Positions 1 to 9,195 are shown, counted from the stretch's first letter. The stretch: DNA of 64,000 bases from Silvimonas soli (GCF_030035605.1 NZ_CP106736.1:124001-188000); one strand, 5' to 3'. The notes: a model not told the origin generated them from the letters alone. Translations and numbers: made by a program.

Positions 1-1077
1 ATGGCCGGGGATGGTGGCGTGGATGGACAGAAAGAAATCAGCATCCGCCAGCAGGCGCTCGTCGTTAAGATGCGCGCGCCACAATGTGGGTCGCACACGT
101 TCAAGTGCAATTGGAATAACTGGCGACGGAATAACTGTATCCAGCAAATCCCGAATCAATTGCTCAAGTTGCCCGAACACCAGTTGTAACTGGTCATGCC
201 GATAGGCCGGGATACGGTCCAGATCGTTTTCCAGCGAGAATGCACTTAGCGAGCCCGCAAGTCGCGCCAGCGCCAGCCATAGTTGCTCAGGATGCTGATC
301 GGGATGGGTACTCAGGTGCATCAACTCGGGCCACGTCGTGTTAATACAATTCAGTAGCCAGAACAGAGAGACATCAGAGACTGAATAATCCGCTACGTTC
401 TGGTTACGCTCACCGCGGCGGGCAGCCAGTTGGCCGCCGCGTGCCCGCAAGATATCGGTCAAACGTTCAACTAGTCCTGTCAGGCAGGGACTGGCACTTA
501 AAGTCAGGCACGGTGGAATCCAGTCAGCATCCAGGCGAAAGCGCCCTCCCGTATCTCGTTTGAGACGGGCGACTGGGCAACTAATTAGATCTGAGTGAAT
601 TTCAAAATCAAAGACCAAAAATAAATTAAGTCGCTCCACGCCCATTTCAGCAACAGCATCACCAAACAAATCATTCACTTGAGCATATTCAGTGCGAAAC
701 CTTCTGGCACGTGCATTTTGTCGCGATTCATTAACGCAATTACTGCCATTTACATCGTAAAGCGGCAATGCAACCGAAACCACTATCAGCTGGATATCGG
801 CGGGGATATCGGTCAAATCCCGAGCAGCGGGCAGCCATTCACCCAGTCTGGCGTCAATAATCGTTCCATCCGCCAAACGCATATCAATTTCTCGTAATTT
901 TATTTTATTTAAATCGAGAATTGATTCATCCCATGCGATGCGTTGAATGCCCCAGTTATGGATAGTGGCGAGTTTGGCGGCAGCAGCGGTCTGAGCTTGA
1001 TGAAACAGCCCTTGCTGCTGGAAGTGCTGAGGCAGCAGCAATGCGCCCTCTGACCATAAAGGCTTGAAGATTTTCAT
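1..1077 (-). CDS. tssK: T6SS baseplate subunit TssK (3' end cut by window edge)
   Basis: The reverse strand reads openly from an ATG at 1077 to the window edge, giving 359 residues with no stop. The protein starts MKIFKPLWSEGALLLPQHFQQQ, the hallmark N-terminus of TssK, with later motifs such as 'HLSTHPDQHPEQLW' and 'FFLSIHATIPGH'. TssK is a cytoplasmic adaptor linking the T6SS baseplate (TssE/F/G) to the TssJLM membrane complex. Family members are about 445 residues long, so roughly 85 C-terminal residues lie outside the window. The gene is divergent from tssB across a 369-bp spacer; a leftward operon that could include tssL is likely but not visible. No clear ribosome binding site precedes the ATG. 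Confidence 0.92.
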   Translation of the reverse strand, partial: MKIFKPLWSEGALLLPQHFQQQGLFHQAQTAAAAKLATIHNWGIQRIAWDESILDLNKIKLREIDMRLADGTIIDARLGEWLPAARDLTDIPADIQLIVVSVALPLYDVNGSNCVNESRQNARARRFRTEYAQVNDLFGDAVAEMGVERLNLFLVFDFEIHSDLISCPVARLKRDTGGRFRLDADWIPPCLTLSASPCLTGLVERLTDILRARGGQLAARRGERNQNVADYSVSDVSLFWLLNCINTTWPELMHLSTHPDQHPEQLWLALARLAGSLSAFSLENDLDRIPAYRHDQLQLVFGQLEQLIRDLLDTVIPSPVIPIALERVRPTLWRAHLNDERLLADADFFLSIHATIPGH

Positions 1078-1446
1078 GCGTTATATACAGACCGGTTAAC
1101 TTGCCATCCAGCAAAAGCCATGCATTGAGCAATTCAAAAGACTGGCAAGAATTATGATAATTACAAGAATTGGCGCTTCCAACTTGTTCCGTAGCAGAAT
1201 TGCCATGCTGGTGTTGCGCAGTTCAAAAATATTACAGTACTATTCAGCGCAACTCAATCCACAAATAATCGTCATTCAATTTCTCATTATTAGAATAATA
1301 AGTAATTGATATCTGGATATTTGGCTTTAAGAGTTTTCCTACGGAAAATACAGAAATTACACACAGTTCAATCGGTACGGAGCAAGAAACCTGGTTTTAT
1401 GCAAAACGGAAATTGCAATTCCGTTAATCTCAAGGAGCAATTAAAA
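1078..1446. promoter_or_regulatory. Divergent intergenic region between tssK and tssB
   Basis: This 369-bp, distinctly AT-rich spacer separates the divergent tssK and tssB genes and must carry promoters for both. A reading frame from 1306 is open in phase with tssB, but it has no family resemblance before the tssB start. The stretch around 1285-1300 is a short imperfect inverted repeat of AT pairs. I looked for a sigma-54 element (TGGCAC-N5-TTGC) and found no convincing match, so no specific promoter is called. Confidence 0.45.
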
Positions 1447-1953
1447 GTGGCAGACAGTTTTCAGAACGAAGTCCCGGCGGCCCGGATCAACATCAAGCTT
1501 GACCTGCACACAGGGGGCGCACAGAAGAAGGTAGAGCTACCGCTCAAGCTGATGGTGATGGGCGATTTCAGCAATGGCCAAGACACCCGCCCAGTAGCAG
1601 AACGCCCCAAGGTATCCATCAACAAGAACAACTTTGATTCCGTTCTGGCTGAACTCAATCCGTCGGCCCGGATCGCGGCCCCGAACTTGCTCGGAGGTGA
1701 CGCGGAAGAGGTGCTGGTTGATCTTGACTTCAAATCCATGAAGGACTTTCACCCCGAACAGGTGGCCAAGAATATCCCGCAACTACGCGCACTGCTGGCC
1801 ATGCGCAATTTGTTGCGCGACCTCAAATCAAATTTGCTCGACAACGCTTCATTCCGTCGTGAGCTCGAAAAAATCCTCAAAGACCCGTCGCTGTCCGCCA
1901 ACTTGCGCACAGAACTGGAAAAAGTTGCCCCCGTAGATAGCGACGCTGTCTGA
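1447..1953 (+). CDS. tssB: T6SS contractile sheath small subunit TssB
   Basis: TssB forms the T6SS contractile sheath with TssC. The 168-residue product starts VADSFQNEVPAARINIKLDL and contains 'PLKLMVMGDFSNG', both typical of TssB/VipA, and its length fits the family. A GTG at 1447 is chosen because AAGGAG lies about 8 bases upstream and family homology begins exactly there; the in-frame ATG at 1306 would add 47 unrelated residues. The C-terminus ends with the usual helical region. tssC starts 16 bases downstream, so the two were co-transcribed. TssB looks intact, but its partner TssC is broken. Confidence 0.95.
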   Translation: MADSFQNEVPAARINIKLDLHTGGAQKKVELPLKLMVMGDFSNGQDTRPVAERPKVSINKNNFDSVLAELNPSARIAAPNLLGGDAEEVLVDLDFKSMKDFHPEQVAKNIPQLRALLAMRNLLRDLKSNLLDNASFRRELEKILKDPSLSANLRTELEKVAPVDSDAV

Positions 1954-1969
1954 ACCCGGAGAAGTGAAT

Positions 1970-2755
1970 ATGTCGATGCAAGAAACCCAGGCTAGCAATG
2001 CAACACAGACCCGCACAGTGGACGCGCCAGACGGGCCGTCAAATGTGTACGAGACATTGTGCGCCAAGATCAAACTGACGCCGGTTACTCACACGCAACC
2101 GTTTGAAACTTTCCAGAGCAACGATGCCTTGTCCGAGTCATCAATTGATGAACGCGTTGCGGTGGCAGTGAACGTGTTCCTGAAGATGATCCAGGCCTCG
2201 TCACAGCAAGTTGACCGGCTCGACAAAAGCCTGCTGGATTTTCACATCGCTGCCATTGATGAAAAAATCAGCCGTCAACTGGATGCAGTCATGCACCACG
2301 AAACCTTCCAGCAAATTGAAGGCGCATGGCGTGGTCTGAAATTCCTGGTAGACCGCACCGATTTTCGCAAAAACGTGAAAATTGAAATTCTGGACGTAGC
2401 CAAAGACGCACTACGCCAGGATTTCGAAGACACACCCGAAGTCATTCAGAGTGGTTTGTACCGCCATACTTATATCCAGGAATACGACACTCCTGGCGGC
2501 GAGCCAATCGGCTCCATCATCTCCAACTACGAGTTCGACCGCAGCGCCCAGGATATTGCCCTGCTGCGCAACATATCCAAAGTCTCCGCTGCCGCTCACA
2601 TGCCTTTCGTGGGGGCTATTGGAGCGGCTTTCTTTGGCAAAGATTCGATGGAAGAAGTCGCCGCCATCCAGGATATCGGAAACTATTTTGACCGCGCCGA
2701 ATACATCAAATGGAAGAGCTTCCGGGACACCGATGATGGTCGTCACCAAAAATGA
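1970..2755 (+). pseudogene. tssC: tssC N-terminal fragment (sheath large subunit, truncated by rearrangement)
   Basis: The first ~256 residues are good TssC/VipB: 'QIEGAWRGLKFLVDRTDF', 'ISNYEFDRSAQDIALL' and 'YIKWKSFRDTDD' are all in place. After 'DTDD' (about 2738) the homology stops, and the frame ends at 2755 after a few unrelated residues. A complete TssC has close to 500 residues. The missing C-terminal part lies on the opposite strand at 3492-3834, with about 120 residues of the middle found nowhere here. The ATG at 1970 is preferred over the GTG at 1964 because GGAG at 1958-1961 sits 8 bases before it. A sheath cannot be built from this fragment. An assembly artefact at the joint is not excluded. 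Confidence 0.9.
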
Positions 2756-3350
2756 TGATCTCGCGATCTTCGGTTTGGCGAAAAAAATAGAACAAGCCAC
2801 ATTCTTCACACAGTCGGCGAATAAAGGTCAGCCCATCTTCGCGGTAGCGGGTGACGTGTTCTTTAACCGGGTAAGTGCCGGTGAGCTGGAAGACGAAGTC
2901 ATTGCCTATCAAGCCGGCATCGCTACGCAGCGTGGCTTCGATAACGCCGGGCAAATCCAGGTTCTGGTGTAACACCGTATCGACATGGTTTTTCAAGCGG
3001 GCGAGCCGTGGCTCTAGCGTGAACTCGTAGACGGTTTCATCAATGGAGCTGGAAAGCCGGGCACTACCGGTAATAACGCCATGCCATTGCCTTGTTGGCT
3101 TGGTTGCGGCCAACGCGGAGAGGCTGTTATCCGGGTCTAGCGGTGTTATGGAAAAACTGGCAGGTTGATCCAGCAGCTTGAGCAGCGGTAACGCTTCGTC
3201 CGGGCTGGTAAGACGGATCACCGCTTTATAGGGCCTACCTAGCGATTCTGTGAGCTCAAAGGATTTAACAGATAACGCGGACTTAACTACAGGAACATCC
3301 AGCACATAGGCTTGGTGTGTTGCTGCAGAGGGCAAGAAGGGCGTAGACAT
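2706..3350 (-). pseudogene. vgrG: vgrG N-terminal fragment, in inverted segment
   Basis: On the reverse strand, an ATG at 3350 opens a frame with a VgrG N-terminus (gp27-like domain). It begins MSTPFLPSAATHQAYVL; 'RLCEECGLFYFF' near residue 185 is the classic VgrG signature. VgrG trimers form the T6SS spike tip. Homology ends around 'FGDDHH' (about 2738), exactly where the oppositely oriented tssC fragment ends; the last ~10 codons read antisense tssC. The rest of the gp27/gp5 region is absent. The DUF2345 part of a VgrG lies at 3834 on the forward strand. If the segment is flipped back, this gene follows tssC by about 140 bases. Confidence 0.88.
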
Positions 3351-3834
3351 CTTTAACCTTTAAATAACCTTAACCAGAGCCGCTGTTGGCACGCAGTGAC
3401 AGGAAAACATGCGCCTGAGTGGGTTACAGGCGTACCGGGAAATGCCAGACATGATCAAGCCGACCCGGCATGGACCGGGCCGGCGGGTGCATCAGTTTTT
3501 GGCTTTGGGCATTTGTGAAACCAGCGACAGGTTGATATCCAACCCTTCGATCTGGAAGTGCGGCACCACGAACAACTTGACGCGGAAGAAGCCGGGGTTG
3601 TCCTCAATGTCTTCCACCATTACGCGGGCTTCGCGCAACGGGTGCGACGCCTGTAGCTCGTCGCCCGGGTCGGTCATTTCGGTAACCAAAGTCTTGATCC
3701 AGGTGTTGAGTTCAAGCTCCAGCACGCGACGGTCTTTGGTGGTGCCGATGTTTTCGCGCTGGATCAACTTGAGGTAATGCGCCAGGCGCGACAACAAGAA
3801 GATATATGGCAAGCGGGCATTGATACGGCTGTTG
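2738..3834. other. Inverted ~1.1 kb segment carrying tssC 3' end and vgrG 5' end
   Basis: This block carries the tssC C-terminus and the vgrG N-terminus on the minus strand. The tssC N-terminus to its left and the vgrG DUF2345 part to its right are on the plus strand. Flipping the block restores the order tssC then vgrG. The left joint falls in or near GATGATG (2732-2738); the right joint falls in or near GGCTGGGG (3834-3841). No transposase, long inverted repeat or target duplication is visible at either joint. Sequence is missing at both: about 0.35 kb of tssC and an estimated 0.8 kb of vgrG. The 141 bases at 3351-3491 between the two fragments hold no gene. Confidence 0.85.
3492..3834 (-). 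pseudogene. tssC: tssC C-terminal fragment, in inverted segment
   Basis: Read on the reverse strand, this stretch encodes 'ANSRINARLPYIFLLSR' and 'ENIGTTKDRRVLELELN', and ends 'NLSLVSQMPKAKN' with a TGA at 3492. This is the conserved last ~115 residues of TssC. There is no proper start codon: the frame enters from the joint at about 3834. It is the missing tail of the tssC fragment at 1970, displaced by inversion. The sequence itself shows no frameshift or stop, which suggests that the rearrangement is recent or is an assembly artefact. Confidence 0.9.
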
Positions 3835-4553
3835 GCTGGGGTGCTGTCCGGTCCGGCAAGGGGCTGTTTCTAAGTGCCGATGAGCAAGGTCGTGCCGGCG
3901 GCAAGCAACTGGACATGCAGCCCGCCCTAGAGCAGTTGCAACGGGCATTGCAACAGGCCCAGGCCCTGTCGGAAGCCAATGGCGTCGCAGAAGCGGACTT
4001 GCTGGACGTGTCCACACAGCAAACGCAGATGGATTCGGTGCTGAAAGCGCTGCAGGATGCCGCAATCCTGCTTTCGGCCCCGGCTGGCATTCGGGAGGCT
4101 TTCCTGTCCCCGCTCGCCGACCTGCATTACCGGACCCATGAAAGCGAGTGGCAACAAATCGTGGGCTATAACCGGCCGCGCCAGCCGTTCCTGCCCCGAA
4201 TCACGCTCACACAAGCGCAGGAAGACCAGTTGATAGAGCATGCCCAACCGGCAGACATGCTTTATCGCTTTGCCAAAGGCGGCTTTATCGATGCCCGCCT
4301 ACCTTACGCACAGCGCCATGCACAACTGGAACGCTATGCGAAACGTGCTCGCGCATGGGGATTCAGCAATACGCGGGACGTTGAAATTTTCTGCAGATAT
4401 TGCTGCTGCAATGGTGAGGACTTTGACCGGACGCCCGAAACGACGGCCGTCTTGCACAGCCTGCTGGCTGAGCAAACCTCGCTTAAAGCACTTCCTGGTC
4501 TGATTGTACTGAACCTGCCTCCTTATCTGGCAATCACTGGATTGTTGGAGTGA
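3834..4553 (+). pseudogene. Chimeric remnant: VgrG DUF2345 stub fused to DUF4123 C-terminal half
   Basis: From 3834 the frame encodes 'GWGAVRSGKGLFLSADEQ' and 'LQDAAILLSAPAGI', typical of the DUF2345 domain that follows the VgrG gp5-like core. At about 4090 this changes abruptly to 'REAFLSPLADLHYRTHESEW', which resembles the second half of DUF4123 proteins, the chaperones that load effectors onto VgrG. The frame then runs to 4553. Upstream of 3834 the open frame (to 3777) is antisense tssC and is not real coding. The VgrG C-terminus and the DUF4123 N-terminal half are missing. The DUF2345 call is firm; the DUF4123 call is by eye and moderate. A functional product is unlikely. Confidence 0.72.
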
Positions 4554-4561
4554 CATTAGAC

Positions 4562-5878
4562 ATGACAAAAAATGAAAAAGAATCTGCCCTTCCCCGTCTG
4601 GAAGTAGAAAAGAAGGGGTTTAGCCTGTTTGGCGGCTTGCTTGGTGTCCTCCTTGCTGTATCGGCATGCGCGGTTGTTGCTTTTGCTGCCGTTAACTACA
4701 TGTCCAGCTCAAATTCACAAACTGCTTGGCTACTCATGTATATAGGCATACCTGCAATGTTTGTTATACCGCCAATTTCAGCGGTAATTGGCTTTATTTT
4801 TGGTGGATATTTTTTTTACAAAAGACTTCTTCGTGTTTCTCTGAAAAAGAAATCGTGGATTACCGGTGTCGTTGCCTTCTTCTTTGTCTTGAATTATGGC
4901 TATCCATTGCTAATGCATTGGCATTATGAAAATAAAAGCGCAAAAGAAGAAAAAATACTTGAACAAGAAAATCAGCTGAAATCTACTGCAGAAAATAGCA
5001 TTGAAGAGGCGCTTGAATCTCAAAATCCAGATGAATTGATAAGCCTCCTGGATTCAAATAAAAGTCTAAACATACTCACTATTTTTTGTGACCGGACAGA
5101 CTACTACAACGATTTTATTGGATACAAATCTCCTGCAGATACGCAGGTGGATCGCGATTTTGAAAAAGAACTTGGAAAAATAAAAACCCTAGAACAGGCA
5201 TCTGAAATATCCAGTCAAACGATATCTGCCGACATGGTTCTTAAGGCCAAACAGATTATTGTTAATAAATATGCGTTTTGGGGTGACTGGAAACACGTGG
5301 ATGCTTTGGCTTCTGCGGGAATAACCATCGATGGAGTATGGATAGCCAATAACAGAAAAAATTTGCCGGCAACGTTTGAAGATACTCATTCCTATTGCAA
5401 AAGCCATTCCATGACATCCCCTACGGTAATGACGGCTTATTGGGGCTCCTATTTCAGGCAGGAGTCGCGCAATGATTCTGTAAAAAACGCTTTGTTGCAT
5501 GGGGCTCGCGCAGATGTAGTTGATGATTGGCATCAATCTCTCTTGTTTGAGTGTCCTAGCCAAAAGACAGTCAAGTTATTTATAGGAAAAGGTGGAAATG
5601 TCAATCAACAAAATGGAGAAGGATATACGGGATTACATGCGGCAATAGCTTTTCAAAGAGAAAAAGATAAAACCGATATGGAAACGTTGAAGTGCATACA
5701 GGCATTGTTGCAGTTTGGCGCAGATCCGGCAATACGCAGTAAAAATGGAAAAACCATATGGAATCTGCTCGAAAAAACCGATCCCCACGATCAGGATCAA
5801 TCAAGCCGTGAGCAATTTTATGTACAAGTAAAAAAACTGCTGGAGTCAAAAAATCCATCCACGGTGGTTTTGAAATGA
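4562..5878 (+). CDS. AT-rich ankyrin-repeat membrane protein, candidate T6SS immunity protein
   Basis: The 438-residue protein has three hydrophobic segments near the N-terminus (about residues 22-45, 55-80 and 98-115). A Lys/Glu-rich stretch and a soluble domain follow. Near the C-terminus are two to three ankyrin-like repeats ('GYTGLHAAIAFQ', 'IQALLQFGADPAIRSKNGK'). Base composition is clearly richer in A/T than in all neighbours, suggesting recent acquisition. It lies between the vgrG/DUF4123 remnant and a lipase effector, a usual place for immunity genes, so immunity is inferred from position rather than homology. The ATG at 4562 is preferred to a GTG at 4550 that overlaps the preceding stop; GGAG lies about 12 bases upstream. 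Confidence 0.75.
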   Translation: MTKNEKESALPRLEVEKKGFSLFGGLLGVLLAVSACAVVAFAAVNYMSSSNSQTAWLLMYIGIPAMFVIPPISAVIGFIFGGYFFYKRLLRVSLKKKSWITGVVAFFFVLNYGYPLLMHWHYENKSAKEEKILEQENQLKSTAENSIEEALESQNPDELISLLDSNKSLNILTIFCDRTDYYNDFIGYKSPADTQVDRDFEKELGKIKTLEQASEISSQTISADMVLKAKQIIVNKYAFWGDWKHVDALASAGITIDGVWIANNRKNLPATFEDTHSYCKSHSMTSPTVMTAYWGSYFRQESRNDSVKNALLHGARADVVDDWHQSLLFECPSQKTVKLFIGKGGNVNQQNGEGYTGLHAAIAFQREKDKTDMETLKCIQALLQFGADPAIRSKNGKTIWNLLEKTDPHDQDQSSREQFYVQVKKLLESKNPSTVVLK

Positions 5879-5948
5879 TTCCCTTCCAAAAGATCATTTC
5901 CAGCCTACTGACAAACCGTGTTGCCTCAGCCGTCAAGGAAAGACTGTC

Positions 5949-6812
5949 ATGCGTAACGTTCTGATGATCCTTCTATGCATCCTTGGCCTCACTGCCTGCG
6001 ACGCCCACTCCGGTTCCGATACGGATGGGGGTGACGCCACCGGAGTCAACTACACCCAGTACCCGGTCAACTGGGTGCAGATCAACAACAGCTATGACGT
6101 CCACCTGGGTGAACTGGGTGGCATGAACGGCGTTTACGAAAGTGAAGCGGGCAAACGTTATACCGGCACCGGCGGGGAATGCTGTATCCGCTTCCCCCGA
6201 AACTGGACGCCCGGCCTGAAGTTCATCATCCACTGGGAACGGGAACGCTGTGCCATGTATGCCAAGCCCAATAGCTGCGGGGTGAATGTGTACCGGGCAG
6301 AAGTGCCGATTCCTGAATATGGCGGTGGTACCTATGATTTGGTCGTGACCTTCCTGCCTGACGATCGGGTGCGCGTTTATGTCAATAGCGAAATTTTTAT
6401 TGACGACATGAACAAGAAATACGGGGAGAAACACTGGAAAACACCCGGCCTGACCGACAAGGAGGATGGTTTTACCGGTCAGGGCGAACTGGACAAGGCG
6501 GCAACGGCGGAGCGGCAAAAAGACTTTGATGCAGCCCAGGCGGCAGATGCCTCGGCTGCAGCTGCGGAAGCCGCTTTGACTCCAGCTCAGCGCAAAGCCA
6601 GGGATGAAGCAGATAGCGATAGGGAAGAACGGTGGGACATATCGGATAAAGCAAAGAAGGTCATTAGCAATTGTATGCAGCCACTGCATGAGCGCGGCAT
6701 TGATCAATCAAAGGCAGAGAAGCTTTGCGAAGCTGCCGCAGCCCAATGCAAAAAATTGATAGGTGCTGGGGCTGACGTTCCGGAAGGCCCTTGCGATATA
6801 CGCTACTACTGA
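5949..6812 (+). CDS. DUF3304-like lipoprotein, T6SS effector-associated
   Basis: The product has 287 residues, with a lipoprotein signal peptide and lipobox LTAC (Cys17). The body matches DUF3304-type lipoproteins in style: 'GVNYTQYPVNWVQINN', a paired Cys 'GGECCIRFPRNW', and 'PIPEYGGGTYDLVVTFLPDD'. The C-terminal third is an Ala/Glu/Lys-rich helical stretch (about residues 180-225) followed by four cysteines, probably periplasmic. Such lipoproteins are repeatedly found beside DUF2235 T6SS lipases and have been proposed as periplasmic immunity proteins. The effector gene starts 13 bases downstream, which fits an effector-immunity pair. Base composition is like the rest of the cluster, unlike the ankyrin gene before it. 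Confidence 0.75.
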   Translation: MRNVLMILLCILGLTACDAHSGSDTDGGDATGVNYTQYPVNWVQINNSYDVHLGELGGMNGVYESEAGKRYTGTGGECCIRFPRNWTPGLKFIIHWERERCAMYAKPNSCGVNVYRAEVPIPEYGGGTYDLVVTFLPDDRVRVYVNSEIFIDDMNKKYGEKHWKTPGLTDKEDGFTGQGELDKAATAERQKDFDAAQAADASAAAAEAALTPAQRKARDEADSDREERWDISDKAKKVISNCMQPLHERGIDQSKAEKLCEAAAAQCKKLIGAGADVPEGPCDIRYY

Positions 6813-6825
6813 ATAGGTGTTGGTC

Positions 6826-9195
6826 ATGAGCAAATTTAAGCGAATGGGGAAGTTCCCTACGAATACCAATGGAGAAGGCTTCTTTCCTCATGCCAATGGT
6901 TTCAAATCCAGCAACCAGAAAGAGCCGAAGGTTTGTGACACCTGCCCGCAGATGATTTTCGTCAATCTGTTTTTTGACGGCACGGCAAACCATCGCAGCT
7001 TTGATCGGCGAGGTGGCTCGTATACCAATGTGGCTCGGTTGTTCGAGGCCAGTGAGGGGTTGTCTCCAGGCGCAGCTCTGGCTGAACAAAATGCAAGTGC
7101 GGCGCTGACAGGTGAGGAACGCCGCTACAAGTTCTATCTGCAGGGGGTAGGCACGCAGTTTCGGGAGCTGGGAGAAGACGCGTACTCCACCCTGGGCAAG
7201 GGCACTGCGGTGGGCTTTGGCATGCGGGTGGGCTGGGCGTACTCCCGGGTGCTCAATGCGGTCTATCACGCCATTACCCGCAGTACCAACCCGTTGTTCA
7301 GCAATGATGAGGCCAGAACTGCGGCCACCTGGTGGGATGTGCAGCGCACCGGCATGTCGGTACGCCGGGCCTTGAGTGGCCCGCTCTTGATTGCCTATGA
7401 CTATGCGGCAGGCCGTAACCTGATTGCAGACAAGCTGGCCAAGCTGGCCAAGACCCAGCAGCAAGCGCCCAAAAACAAGCAGGTTGGCAAGGTGTGGATC
7501 AGCGCGTTTGGTTTTTCCCGCGGGGCGGCTGGGGCTCGGGTATTTGTGTCACAGCTGATGAAAGAGTGGGGCACAAGCCAGAAACTTGCCGGAGTGATCG
7601 ACTATGAGGTGAGTTTTCTGGGCATTTTTGACACCGTTGCGTCGGTTGGCGGGGTAGATGGTCTGCGCACGGTACTGGGTGCAGAAGGGTTCGATGGTCA
7701 TTGGGCGTGGTGCAACAAGGGGGCTCTGAATGTACCGCCAAATGTCCCTTGTCTGCATATGGTGGCGATCAATGAGCAACGCCGCAGTTTTCCGCTCGAT
7801 ACCATCCGTATGGGCAAGGAATATGCCGCCAAGCATCAGGAAATTGGCTGCCCCGGTGTGCACTCGGATGTCGGCGGCGGGTATCCGCCCGGTGACCAGG
7901 GCAAAGCCCGCAAATCCCTACTTTCAACTGGCGCGCCGAACTCTCCCCTGGGGAGGAACCTGAGTCTGAAGATGGGGCAGATCCCCTTGCATTACATGTA
8001 TAAAGCCGCGCTGGAGGCGGGCGTGCCGTTGCGCCTTAAAGAACAGATGTCCGCCGAATTGCAGGCGGACTTCCGGGTGGACGAGAACCTGGTAAAAGCA
8101 GTAAACGACTGGATTAGTCAGACCCCTGACTTTTCAGATATTGAAGCTGCCCTGACATATGGCTTCAAACAAAGCATGGCCTGGCACACCTTGCGGGCAC
8201 AGAAGTCTGATTACATCACCGGGAAGGATTTTTACAAAAACGCACCGGAATCTGGTGCTCAGCGACCCGTGCTCCAGAAACAGTACGAGGACAAAATCCG
8301 GTCGCTGGAAAAGCAGCAGGTGAAGCTGAGTCAACAGGCCCAGAATCAGATGGGTGGCGTGTTTGTGGACCAAAGCACTCAAAGTGGCAAAGAGATCTGG
8401 GCACAACGTTCACAAACCCGGGCAGAACTGGACAAGCTGACCAATCTCCTGCAAACCCCCGACGGGCGCGCCAAAGTGATGGACGGTGTCGCAGGAAAGC
8501 CCGAAGGCAGCATGCCCCCTGGCGGGGACGTCGGCGATATCCTTCCCCAGGATAAAAAGGATCTGCTTGAGGGCAACGAAGAATTCCAGCTGTTGCTTGG
8601 CTATCTGTATCCCGAACAGCAGCCGGGTTTGGGCGTCATCCACTCCACTACGACGGAGACAATCAGGGTAGATCTGACCCCCACGAAAATGGCCCAGACC
8701 ATTGAAAGATGGAGCATCCGGCATGCTGATCCACTTCACCCCGACAACGTGCCCCCTGCCAGTGCCAAGTTACTGATCATGACGCAATCCGGCCTCGAAG
8801 CAATGGCATTAGACGGCATCGTGATGCCGGAGCCAGACTTTGTGCCGTTTTTGAAAGAGTGCACCAGCAAAACAGCATGGCAGGCCATGAAGGCGAACGA
8901 AGCCGCGTGCACGCTCTTCGATGATTACATGCATGACTCACGTGCATGGTTCCGTACCCCCACTTTCCACGAACCCACCCCGGGCGGCTACGGCTGGCCA
9001 CGTGCGTTCTATATCGGCAGCGATACCCGGGTGGAATATCTTGGCCGTAAAGTGGCAAGCGGCCAAGCCACACAAGTGTCCCGCAAGATCGTCATGCCAC
9101 CTTCCCCGCCAAAACCACCACCCGCTCCACCCACTGCAGATATTTATACCCCTCCAGTTGTTGATATGAATGCTTTATTCAACGCTAGATGGTAG
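6826..9195 (+). CDS. T6SS lipase effector, DUF2235 (Tle1-like)
   Basis: The 789-residue protein has a DUF2235 alpha/beta-hydrolase domain: 'FVNLFFDGTANH' near residue 45, the nucleophile elbow 'GFSRG' near 228, 'GIFDTVASVGG' near 268, and 'HSDVGGGYPPG' near 346. Ser, Asp and His of a lipase triad are thus all present. This family includes Tle1 phospholipase effectors, which attack membrane phospholipids of target cells. The C-terminal half is not recognised and ends in a proline-rich tail. A PAAR gene follows 44 bases downstream and a lipoprotein gene precedes. The ATG at 6826 has AGGTG 6 bases upstream; the earlier in-frame GTG at 6817 is less likely. Confidence 0.9.
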   Translation: MSKFKRMGKFPTNTNGEGFFPHANGFKSSNQKEPKVCDTCPQMIFVNLFFDGTANHRSFDRRGGSYTNVARLFEASEGLSPGAALAEQNASAALTGEERRYKFYLQGVGTQFRELGEDAYSTLGKGTAVGFGMRVGWAYSRVLNAVYHAITRSTNPLFSNDEARTAATWWDVQRTGMSVRRALSGPLLIAYDYAAGRNLIADKLAKLAKTQQQAPKNKQVGKVWISAFGFSRGAAGARVFVSQLMKEWGTSQKLAGVIDYEVSFLGIFDTVASVGGVDGLRTVLGAEGFDGHWAWCNKGALNVPPNVPCLHMVAINEQRRSFPLDTIRMGKEYAAKHQEIGCPGVHSDVGGGYPPGDQGKARKSLLSTGAPNSPLGRNLSLKMGQIPLHYMYKAALEAGVPLRLKEQMSAELQADFRVDENLVKAVNDWISQTPDFSDIEAALTYGFKQSMAWHTLRAQKSDYITGKDFYKNAPESGAQRPVLQKQYEDKIRSLEKQQVKLSQQAQNQMGGVFVDQSTQSGKEIWAQRSQTRAELDKLTNLLQTPDGRAKVMDGVAGKPEGSMPPGGDVGDILPQDKKDLLEGNEEFQLLLGYLYPEQQPGLGVIHSTTTETIRVDLTPTKMAQTIERWSIRHADPLHPDNVPPASAKLLIMTQSGLEAMALDGIVMPEPDFVPFLKECTSKTAWQAMKANEAACTLFDDYMHDSRAWFRTPTFHEPTPGGYGWPRAFYIGSDTRVEYLGRKVASGQATQVSRKIVMPPSPPKPPPAPPTADIYTPPVVDMNALFNARW

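Noticed and set aside
1078..1446. Sigma-54 promoter for the tssB operon
   Set aside because: TTGGCGCTTCCAACTTG near 1170 looked suggestive, but the -12 GC is missing at the required spacing.
3777..3833. Start of the 258-codon frame as a real gene start at 3777
   Set aside because: These codons are antisense to the conserved end of TssC; real VgrG coding begins only at the joint near 3834.
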